Shown here: one piece after another, positions 6,816-13,539 of the stretch | Layout: the number at the start of each line of letters is the position of its first letter | Numbering within the stretch: the first letter of the stretch is position 1 | NCBI GenBank assembly: GCA_030627145.1 | Contig: DAOUSQ010000007.1 | Span: forward strand, 1 to 15,956 | Reading direction: 5' to 3' | DNA from: Syntrophomonadaceae bacterium | GTDB taxonomy: Bacteria; Bacillota_B; Syntrophomonadia; Syntrophomonadales; Syntrophomonadaceae | DNA length: 15,956 nucleotides | Notes under the pieces: model-generated | Database searches by the model: none | What the model saw: only the letters and a program-made list of their open reading frames with translations | What the model was told of the DNA's origin: nothing | Program-made: the position numbers and the translations under genes

Positions 6816-7696
6816 TGGCCAGCATTATTTTGAATTGTCCGGTAAATACCCGGCGGAGCTTTAGTGAGATGTTGAAAGGATTTACTCGAGAATTAGAGGA
6901 GAAACACGGGATAGATATCGGTATTAAGGTTCAACAAAGACCCGATGATCCCCTTTTACAAAAGGCTATTGAGGCAGGAGAAATTCCAGATCTGGTCATT
7001 GCCCATGCAGTTAAATTAGTTGATCTGGGAAAGGAAAAAATAAAGGAATATTTTCAACCATTGCCCGACCGATTCCCAGTACGCCAGGAAATGATAGAAA
7101 AGGGCTTTGTTGATCCTGCTGCTTACTTGAACAGCTTTGCTATCGTACCTTTTGTAATTATATATAACCGCCGGTTAATAAAAGATAAAGACCTTCCCAG
7201 GACATGGGAAGAATTAATTGATTCTAAATGGTGGGGTCAGGTAACAGCTCTTTTTGCTCATCATGTTGTTTCTAGACTGGCTCTTGATTTCATAAAATAC
7301 CATTTTCCTGATAAATATGAGGGTTTTGCAGCTAATACATATTTTTCTAAGAGTCCACAGGAAACGGTAATTGCCGTTGACGAAGGAAGATATCCCCTGG
7401 GAATTATGAATATATCTTTCGCCAGATTCTCCCGTAATAAAAATGTGGGCTTTATCTGGCCTGATGATGGTGCTCTCTGCAGTCCCCAGGTAATGGTTTT
7501 TAAAAGGAATGTAGATGAGAGGTTGTTGGCAGTAGGAGATTTTTTAATGTCTGCTAAAATGCAGGAATTCTTCCGTGGTCAAGATTTTATTCCTGCCTGT
7601 CCAGAAATAGAAATGTCGCCAGATGTATTAAATAATGAATGTAATTTTTGGTGGAAAGGATGGGATAATTATTTTCAAGTATTGCTAAAGAAATAA
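6815..7696 (+). CDS. Solute-binding-protein-like protein without a signal peptide
   Basis: A 293-residue protein resembling periplasmic binding proteins of the iron/thiamine/polyamine type. The stretch 'FVIIYNRRLIKD..LPRTWEELIDSKWWGQV' is the classic hinge-region pattern, and 'DEGRYPLGIMNISFAR' and 'GALCSPQVMVFKR' fit the second lobe. It starts MASIILNC with no signal peptide, lipobox or membrane helix, so it should stay in the cytoplasm, which is unusual for this fold. The ATG is certain: a very strong AGGAGGAGGT (6796-6805) precedes it by 9 bases, and it overlaps the stop of the ABC ATPase as TAATG. Tight coupling with the GTPase and ABC ATPase suggests the three form one functional unit, perhaps handling a metal complex or cofactor precursor inside the cell. 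The ligand is unknown. The sequence looks intact throughout. Confidence 0.75.
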   Translation: MASIILNCPVNTRRSFSEMLKGFTRELEEKHGIDIGIKVQQRPDDPLLQKAIEAGEIPDLVIAHAVKLVDLGKEKIKEYFQPLPDRFPVRQEMIEKGFVDPAAYLNSFAIVPFVIIYNRRLIKDKDLPRTWEELIDSKWWGQVTALFAHHVVSRLALDFIKYHFPDKYEGFAANTYFSKSPQETVIAVDEGRYPLGIMNISFARFSRNKNVGFIWPDDGALCSPQVMVFKRNVDERLLAVGDFLMSAKMQEFFRGQDFIPACPEIEMSPDVLNNECNFWWKGWDNYFQVLLKK

Positions 7697-7712
7697 AGAA
7701 AGGAGAGATATT

Positions 7713-8306
7713 ATGCCAAAACCGTATGCAGAGCTTATGCCTATTTATCCCCTGCTGGCCCAGCAATTCCTGGATGATTATGGGATAAACCAGGGACGGT
7801 GCCTGGATATTGGAACCGGGCACGGTTATCTGGGAATTGAGATTGCCAAAATCACAGAACTGGAAATGTATTTCCTGGACATTGATCCAAAGTGTCTGAA
7901 AATTGCCGAGGCCAATGCCAGGGAAGCCGAATTACAAAATCGTGCCTATTTTTTGCCGGTCAATGTAGAGGAAATGCCATTTGCTGATAATATGGCTGAT
8001 TTAATTGTCAGCCGGGGTTCACTGTGGTTCTGGGAGGATCAGGTCAAAGGCTTGCAAGAGATTTACCGGGTACTGAAACCTGGTGGTGTTGCTGTAGTGG
8101 GAGGAGGATTGGGCAGGTACATACCGGAGAGTATGCGTAAAAGGCTGCTGGCAAGCAGGAAAAAATGGTTGGCTGAAAGGGGAGAGAAAAGGCCGGGTGA
8201 ACAGGAACTAAAAGCTCTGGTGGAACAGGCTGGAATTCCTGATTACCGCCTGGTAGCTGATGTGCCTGGAGAAACAGGCAGATGGATAGAGATCCATAAA
8301 TCATAA
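7713..8306 (+). CDS. Class I SAM-dependent methyltransferase (second of three)
   Basis: A 197-residue paralogue of the enzyme encoded at 4613, shorter at both ends. Motif I is LDIGTGHG (31-38); 'FLDIDP' carries the acidic residue, and 'VEEMPFADNMADLIVSRGS' and 'EIYRVLKPGGVAVVGGG' follow. The His in motif I replaces the more usual Pro of its paralogues. It lacks their N-terminal extension of about 18 residues. Its C-terminal segment (about 145-180) is charged and unrelated to the other two, but it ends in the shared 'DYRLVADVPGETGRWIEIHK'. The start ATG has AGGAG 7 bases upstream and follows the binding-protein-like gene by 16 bases. The acceptor substrate is unknown. Three related methyltransferases in one operon would fit stepwise methylation of a small molecule, but divergence in the C-terminal part may mean different acceptors. 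Confidence 0.87.
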   Translation: MPKPYAELMPIYPLLAQQFLDDYGINQGRCLDIGTGHGYLGIEIAKITELEMYFLDIDPKCLKIAEANAREAELQNRAYFLPVNVEEMPFADNMADLIVSRGSLWFWEDQVKGLQEIYRVLKPGGVAVVGGGLGRYIPESMRKRLLASRKKWLAERGEKRPGEQELKALVEQAGIPDYRLVADVPGETGRWIEIHKS

Positions 8307-8349
8307 GGCGAAAAATTACTTAACCCTTAAGAAAAAGGGGGTGATAGAA

Positions 8350-9009
8350 ATTAAGGAGCAAACGAAATGCAGAGATACCAGCTGTAATAATTTAAATGGA
8401 ATGCTGAAAATGGCCCAGGAAGATTTTGCTTATATGTACCCTCTCCTGGCCGAACAGATGATTAAGGATTATGGAGTGAAATCAGGGAAATGCCTGGACC
8501 TGGGTGCAGGACCTGGCTTTTGGGGTATTGAACTGGCCAAAAAAAACCAACCTGGAAGTAGTGGCAGTGGACCTTTCTTCCGGGATGTGTGACATAGCCA
8601 GAAAAATGGCCCGGGAACATGGAGTATCTGATAAGCTCAAGGTGCTGCATGCCGATGTCCATGAAATGCCTTTTGAAGATAACTGGTTTGACCTGATTGT
8701 AAGCAAAGGTTCTTTTATATTCTGGGATGAACCGGTAGAAGCATTCAAAGAAATATACCGGGTTTTAGCCCCGGGGGGGGGGGAACATTTATCGGTATAG
8801 GTGATGGACGGTTGTGGCCAGGAGATATAAAAGGCATATACAAAAAGATAAAATTCAATATCAGAGTGCCCCCGCGAAATAAATTCTCACCAAAATGGCA
8901 GAAATATCATTTTGACCGGGCTTACTGGCAGGATGTTCTTGAAAAGGCTGATATTAAAAACTATCGTCTGGTCAAGCATTTTCTGTGGGTGGAGGCAAGA
9001 AAGCCGTAA
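8350..9009 (+). pseudogene. Third SAM methyltransferase, frameshifted twice
   Basis: A close paralogue of the methyltransferase at 4613, broken as written. The frame changes in an 8-A run (8539-8546), where removing one A restores 'IELAKKTNLEVVAVDLS'. It changes again in an 11-G run (8773-8783), where removing two Gs restores 'LAPGGGTFIGIGDGR'. The two insertions add three bases, so the gene ends in its original frame. Corrected, it would encode 218 residues with motif I LDLGAGPG, against 219 in the paralogue. Aligning the leaders places the expected start at an ATT (8350), exactly where the paralogue has ATG, with AAAAGGGG at the matching spacing. A GTG at 8341 is in frame but directly abuts the Shine-Dalgarno. 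Either the gene is dead, or it uses ATT and the homopolymers are sequencing errors. Both homopolymers could also be slippage sites. Confidence 0.8.
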
Positions 9010-9030
9010 AATATTGAGAGAGGGGATTTA

Positions 9031-10662
9031 ATGATGAAAAAGAATAAAAGCTGTGTGGCGATTATATTACTATTTACTTTTATATTAAGTTTTACCCTGG
9101 TGGGCTGTGGAACCCAGGAAGATGTTACAGAGCAAAATAATGAAGGGGCTGAGAATACTGAACCGATAGTAATTTCCCTGGAAGGCGGAGACTGGGGATT
9201 TCCCAATCCTTTTGCCCATCATCCACGCCGTTGGGGCGGTTTTTATACCAATTTTATTTTTGATACCCTCCTGGAGGAGGATGAAAATGGGACAATACCA
9301 TGGCTGGCCACTGAGTGGGAGGTTCAGGATGCAGGGAAAAAGTATATTTTTGATCTCCGTAAAGATGTTAAGTGGCAGGATGGGGAGGCATTTACTGCTG
9401 ATGATGTAGTTTTTACCTTCAATTATTTTAAAGAAAAGAATAACCCGCTTGCTGATGTGTCCGTTGTAAACAGCGTAAAAAAACTTAATGATTATAAAGT
9501 GGAATTCGATTTGAATGAACCGGTGATCTTATCTATAAACAGGATATTCTTCTCTACAAATATAGTACCCAAACATATATGGAAGAATGTTGACGATCCC
9601 AAGAAGTTCCATACCACTAATCCGGAAGAGGCAGCTATTGGTAGTGGGCCATATATTCTGGCTGACTATCAGAAAGAACACGGAACCTACCGTTTTATCC
9701 GAAATGAAGAATTCTGGGGCGGGGTTCCGCGGGTAGCTGAAATAAAAACCATACCAACGAGTGAACCGCTTCTTTCGCTTTTAAATGGGGATATAGCTGA
9801 ATGCTGGATTACTCCCAAGGAACTTGATGCATTAAAGGATAAACCCCAGTTTGTGGTGGAGAAAAGTCCTCCGTTTAAAATGCAATGGCTGTGTTTCAAT
9901 CTGAATGACCGCATACTGGGAGATGTAAATTTTCGTCATGCGCTTGCCTATGCCATAGATCAAAAAGAAGTACTCGATAGAATATGCATGGGACTTGGAG
10001 AAACTGGTTCCCAGGGCGTGGTTCCTAAAACTCATTCTTTCTATAATCCAGATGTAAAAGATTATGATTATAATCCTGAAAAGGCAGGGGAAATATTGGA
10101 TGAACTGGGTTACAAAGACACAAATGCTGATGGGATGAGAGAAGATAAAAATGGCAAAGCACTCAAATTTGAACTTCTGGCAACTACCAAAGGTGTACGC
10201 ACCGCAGAACTTATCAAGAATCAGCTTAATAAAGTGGGCATTGACCTGGAAATCAAGAGTAACCAGAGGAATAAGGTTGATGAGCTTACCAGTCAAGGGC
10301 AATTCCAGATAGTACTGGAATGGGGCGGTGTAATGGTATTTGCTGGTGACCCAGACTATTTGAGAAGCTATTTTGTACCTAAAGATAAGCGTACCTTTTT
10401 TGCTGCTTATGGCTATAATAACCCACAGTTCAATGAGCTGGCAGAACAGCAGAAAGTAGAGATTGACAGCAAAAAGAGGAGAGCTATGCTTTTTGAAATG
10501 CAGGAAATCTTATCCGAAGATATACCTAATTTCTATATCTGTGGGGATAGCGTCTATTACGCCTACAACAAGGAAATATATGATGGTTGGTTCTCACCAG
10601 CAGGGTCAACTCTAATAGATAGTTCAAAACTGGTATATATACGGGGAAAAAATGTTGAGTAA
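9031..10662 (+). CDS. Family-5 extracellular solute-binding lipoprotein 1
   Basis: A 543-residue substrate-binding protein of the dipeptide/nickel/oligopeptide family (SBP_bac_5). The signal peptide runs to lipobox LVGC with Cys26, so it should be a lipoprotein on the outer face of the membrane. An acidic linker follows. Typical features are '[20 protein letters not shown]', '[27 protein letters not shown]' and 'VNFRHALAYAIDQKEVLDR'. The segment GGDWGFPNPFAHHPRRWG near the mature N-terminus is also found in the second binding protein of this operon and may be ligand-specific. The family binds peptides, nickel chelates, heme or other molecules, so the ligand cannot be read from the fold. The start is ATG 9031 (or 9034) after GAGAGGGG. 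Its translocation partners should be the permease at 12612 and the damaged permease-ATPase fusion at 2543. The reading frame is intact. Confidence 0.9.
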   Translation: MMKKNKSCVAIILLFTFILSFTLVGCGTQEDVTEQNNEGAENTEPIVISLEGGDWGFPNPFAHHPRRWGGFYTNFIFDTLLEEDENGTIPWLATEWEVQDAGKKYIFDLRKDVKWQDGEAFTADDVVFTFNYFKEKNNPLADVSVVNSVKKLNDYKVEFDLNEPVILSINRIFFSTNIVPKHIWKNVDDPKKFHTTNPEEAAIGSGPYILADYQKEHGTYRFIRNEEFWGGVPRVAEIKTIPTSEPLLSLLNGDIAECWITPKELDALKDKPQFVVEKSPPFKMQWLCFNLNDRILGDVNFRHALAYAIDQKEVLDRICMGLGETGSQGVVPKTHSFYNPDVKDYDYNPEKAGEILDELGYKDTNADGMREDKNGKALKFELLATTKGVRTAELIKNQLNKVGIDLEIKSNQRNKVDELTSQGQFQIVLEWGGVMVFAGDPDYLRSYFVPKDKRTFFAAYGYNNPQFNELAEQQKVEIDSKKRRAMLFEMQEILSEDIPNFYICGDSVYYAYNKEIYDGWFSPAGSTLIDSSKLVYIRGKNVE

Positions 10663-10691
10663 AAGTAACGCAAATTTAAAAAAGCAGGGCA

Positions 10692-10758
10692 GGAGCAGGT
10701 AAGGCAAAAAACATTTATCTGCTCCGGGTCCAGCACTACACCAGGGTAATAAGTGCTG
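10692..10758 (+). other. Two consecutive hairpins between binding protein and carrier genes
   Basis: GGAGCAG (10692-10698) pairs with CTGCTCC (10719-10725), and CAGCACT (10731-10737) with AGTGCTG (10752-10758). Neither has a T-tail. The second ends right at the Shine-Dalgarno AAAGGA (10759-10764) of the carrier gene, so it could affect translation initiation or protect the 3' end of the abundant binding-protein mRNA. This is inference. Confidence 0.5.
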
Positions 10759-10770
10759 AAAGGATCTGTA

Positions 10771-11738
10771 ATGAAAAATATCTATTTCCATCCCGCAATT
10801 TTCTAATAAGTGTTCTAATAAGTGTTCTAATAATTTTAGTATCAGGATTTGCAGCGGGTTTACTCATTGATACAAGTATATTAAAGGAACATATTCTGCT
10901 GGTATCGATGATTGTGGTTTATCCTGCTATGGTCGGTTATAAAATTGAAGAGATATTCAGGCTTACAGACAAAAAACTCATAGCTATTTCAATGGCGCTT
11001 AATTTTCTTTTTATACCACTTTTAGCTTATGCTCTGGGCAGCATATTTTTCCGGCAGGACCCCCTCCTTTTTGCGGGATTGCTTATTATATCACTATTGC
11101 CAACCAGTAATATGACTATTGCTTTTACTGCAATGGCAAAAGGAAATGTGCCAGGTGTAATTCAAATTAATGTTTTAGGGCTTATTGCAGGGGCAGTGCT
11201 TGCCCCTTGGTATTTGCTAGTTATGCTGGGACAATATATACCGATAGATATATTTGCCACTTTTAAGACGATTGGTACAGTAATATTTGTTCCCCTTTTA
11301 CTGGGAATTATTACTTATTATTTTCTATTGAAGAAATACAGTGAAAAAGAATTTAATACAAAACTCAAACCGTATTTCCTTGCTGCAAGTGCCTGGGGGA
11401 TGGTATATATAATTTTTACATCCATCAGTGTTAATGCTTGCAGGATTATATCCAGGCCTGATTTACTCCTTACTGCGTTGATAGTGCTGTTGCTTTTCTA
11501 CGCAATAACCTATCTGGTGTCTATAAAAATTGGTAATTATTATCTTAGTACTAAAGATTCTATAGCATTGGTTTTTGGTAGTGTTCTGCGAAACCTGGCT
11601 ATTGCTATCGGGCTGGCTGCTGCTGCTTTCGGCTCTGATGCAGTATTGATAGTTGCACTGGCCTTTCTAATCCAACCCCCGGCAGCGTCTTTTTTTGTAC
11701 GCATGAATGAGAAAAAGCATTTATTGCCAACTAAATAA
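10771..11738 (+). pseudogene. BASS/ACR3-type membrane carrier with an N-terminal frameshift
   Basis: A polytopic membrane protein of the bile acid:sodium symporter superfamily, which includes ACR3 arsenite carriers. About ten hydrophobic segments are visible. 'LLPTSNMTIAFTAMAKGN' and 'FGSVLRNLAIAIGLAAAAFG' mark the two inverted halves. The natural start is ATG 10771, with AAAGGA 6 bases upstream, giving MKNIYFHPAI, but this frame stops at once. One missing T in the TTTT at 10799-10802 would join it to the main frame, which continues LISVLISVLIILVSGFAAG. Corrected length is 322 residues, normal for the family. Without correction, the first usable ATG is at 10908 and the first helix is lost. 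A 12-base repeat in the first helix lies immediately after the shift. It may move an oxyanion or organic anion; the substrate is unknown. Sequencing error is possible. Confidence 0.75.
10801..10833 (+). repeat. 12-base tandem repeat in the first transmembrane helix
   Basis: TTCTAATAAGTG occurs twice (10801-10812 and 10813-10824), followed by nine bases of a third copy (10825-10833). In the carrier frame it encodes LISV-LISV-LII, so a change in repeat number keeps the frame but changes helix length. The inferred one-base frameshift lies directly before it. Confidence 0.9.
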
Positions 11739-11760
11739 ATATAAAAAGGAGGTGTAAAAA

Positions 11761-12597
11761 GTGATTTTAAGGGAGACAATTGAATTTCTTCAAGTGCAAC
11801 TGTTGAGTGTACCATTGCTTGAAGAAATAGTTATCAACCCGAATTTCACAGGGGTTTTGCTCAATAATGGAGAAATGGGCCTGGCTATGAATTGTAGAAA
11901 GGGCAGTACTGGTATAAGTCCTCAACTTGCTGAGTTTCTTGGTCAACAGATTGGAAGAAACGGTATTGAAGTAGCGGAAGCCTTGAATAATTCTTCAGAT
12001 ATCCTGGAATCTTCTATTAAAGTAGCAGTGATCAATGCTTTATCAAATAAGTTTATGCAGGAAGATTACCTTCGTTCTTGTGGTCTAGAAGTGGAGTCAG
12101 GTGGGCAGAAGTATTCATCCGGGATTATCAGTGAAGATGAAAGCGTGGGAATAGTCGGATTTGGTGGGCAGGTGCATAATTTATCCAAAAAAGCGAAAAG
12201 AGTAGTTGTTTCTGAATTAGAACCTGACTTATTTAAATCAACAATCATTAATTCGCAAGGTCTGGCAAAAGGGCCTTCTGGAGCAGAGATTGTCCAGGCA
12301 GAAGAGGCTGAGGAGTATTTTCAAAAAATGGATGCTATTTTGGTGACCGGTTGTACATTGGTAACCAACACCATGGAAGAAGTACTTAAACAGTGTCAGG
12401 GACGCAAAGTGATAGTTTATGGCTGCTCTGCAGCCTTTTACCCCGAACCGTTGCTAAAAAGGGGGATGAGCATTCTTTCCACACGCCGGATTACTGATTC
12501 TCAATTAATGCTGGACTTGCTAAAAAACTGTGCTGGGATGGTAGAGAGGTTTTTTTCTGCAGCCAGTGAAGAGTTATTGATTAAAAAGCTCGATTAA
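11761..12597 (+). CDS. DUF4213/DUF364 'putative heavy-metal chelation' protein
   Basis: A 278-residue cytoplasmic protein with two domains. Residues 1-95 match the DUF4213 enolase-N-like part, ending 'IKVAVINALSN'. The rest is the DUF364 Rossmann-like domain: VGIVGFGG (129-136), 'VVVSELEPDLF', 'AILVTGCTLVTNTMEEVL', 'VIVYGCSAAFYPEPLLKRGMSIL'. Structural work on this family proposed a metal-chelation or related catalytic site between the domains; biochemistry is lacking as far as I know. The start is GTG 11761, with AAAGGAGGTG 6 bases upstream. It sits between the carrier and the DppC permease inside the operon, whose leader carries Moco-type riboswitches, so molybdenum or tungsten, or a chelate of them, is a reasonable candidate ligand; this is inference. 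Domain assignment rests on recognised motifs, and the reading frame is intact. Confidence 0.85.
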   Translation: MILRETIEFLQVQLLSVPLLEEIVINPNFTGVLLNNGEMGLAMNCRKGSTGISPQLAEFLGQQIGRNGIEVAEALNNSSDILESSIKVAVINALSNKFMQEDYLRSCGLEVESGGQKYSSGIISEDESVGIVGFGGQVHNLSKKAKRVVVSELEPDLFKSTIINSQGLAKGPSGAEIVQAEEAEEYFQKMDAILVTGCTLVTNTMEEVLKQCQGRKVIVYGCSAAFYPEPLLKRGMSILSTRRITDSQLMLDLLKNCAGMVERFFSAASEELLIKKLD

Positions 12598-12611
12598 GGG
12601 AGCGAAGGGTT

Positions 12612-13466
12612 TTGATTAAATATAAAGGACAGGTAATAAAACCGGGTGCTATGGGATGGACAGCCATTATTATTCTGGTGTTCTTTTTGTTCCTGGCCCT
12701 GGCAGCAGGAATCCTGGCTCCCTATGGCGCTAATGAACAGGTAGGGGCTTCTTTTTTAGCACCGTCTGAGCAATATCCCCTGGGAACTGATGATCTGGGA
12801 CATGATATATTCAGCCTGCTAATTTGGGGCAGCCGCATTAGTATGCTAATTGGAATTTCTGCAGCTTTGCTGGGGGTAAGCGGTGGGGTGATTTATGGGA
12901 TGATAGCTGGTTACTGGGGAGGACAGGTAGACAGGTTTCTAATGAGAGGCAGTGATATTTTTCAGAGCCTTCCCAATATCCCTCTTTTTATCCTTATTGC
13001 AGCCTATGCGGGAAGTAATATAAGGAATATCATACTGATTATTTCTATTTTTGCTATGCCCCGAATCGGGAGGATAATAAGAGGACAGGTTGTTTCTTTA
13101 AAACAGAACGCATATATTCAAGCAGCCAGAATGTTTGGTGGTAGTCCCCTGTATTTAATGAAACGGCATTTTTTTCCTGAGCTTCTTCCTCTGATCTTTA
13201 CAGCCTTAATCGAAATGGTGGGGAGAGCTATATTAATGGAATCGGGATTGGCTTTTTTGGGAATAGGAGATCCTACGTCCAAAAGCTGGGGAATGATACT
13301 GCATTATGCCCTGGAATACCCTTCAACCTATTTAACCCCGGCCTGGACCTGGTGGGTAATGCCACCGTCTCTCTGTATTACTCTGGTTTGTATTGGCTTT
13401 GCTTTACTGGGATTTGCCCTGGAAGATATAAGTGATCCCCGCCTTAGAAAAGAAATAGAAAATTGA
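12612..13466 (+). CDS. DppC/NikC-like ABC permease
   Basis: A 284-residue inner-membrane permease of the dipeptide/nickel type. The N-terminal helix is followed by the characteristic 'YPLGTDDLGHDIFSLLIWGSRISMLIG', then 'DRFLMRGSDIFQSLPNIPLFILIAAYAG'. The ATPase-coupling EAA loop is 'IQAARMFGGSPLYLMKRHFFPELLPLI', and the C-terminal part has 'ESGLAFLGIGDP..KSWGMIL' and 'FALEDISDPRL'. All six expected membrane segments are present, so this subunit looks functional, unlike its DppB partner at 2543. The start is a TTG at 12612, with AAGGGAG (12596-12602) about 9 bases upstream overlapping the stop of the DUF364 gene. Its location more than 8 kb from the other transporter subunits is unusual: in most operons of this type dppB and dppC are adjacent. 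It probably imports the ligand of the two lipoproteins that flank it. Confidence 0.92.
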   Translation: MIKYKGQVIKPGAMGWTAIIILVFFLFLALAAGILAPYGANEQVGASFLAPSEQYPLGTDDLGHDIFSLLIWGSRISMLIGISAALLGVSGGVIYGMIAGYWGGQVDRFLMRGSDIFQSLPNIPLFILIAAYAGSNIRNIILIISIFAMPRIGRIIRGQVVSLKQNAYIQAARMFGGSPLYLMKRHFFPELLPLIFTALIEMVGRAILMESGLAFLGIGDPTSKSWGMILHYALEYPSTYLTPAWTWWVMPPSLCITLVCIGFALLGFALEDISDPRLRKEIEN

Positions 13467-13480
13467 GCCAGGAGAATGGG

Positions 13481-13508
13481 CTGACCAGCAGAACTATCCC
13501 CTGGTCAG
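13481..13508 (+). other. Intergenic hairpin before the second binding protein
   Basis: CTGACCAG (13481-13488) pairs perfectly with CTGGTCAG (13501-13508) around a 12-base loop. There is no T-tract, so it is probably not a terminator. Such hairpins between permease and binding-protein genes can stabilise or process mRNA; that role is inferred. Confidence 0.5.
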
Positions 13509-13539
13509 GATAGCGAAGAAAAAGAAAGGAGTATGTTTA

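Noticed and set aside
10771..11738. Calling the carrier an ACR3 arsenite exporter
   Set aside because: The superfamily fits, but I cannot see the diagnostic residues, and there are no ars genes around it.
2543..13466. Calling the transporter a nickel (Nik) or dipeptide (Dpp) system
   Set aside because: Sequence family alone does not fix the ligand, no nickel enzyme is nearby, and the leader points to Mo/W instead.
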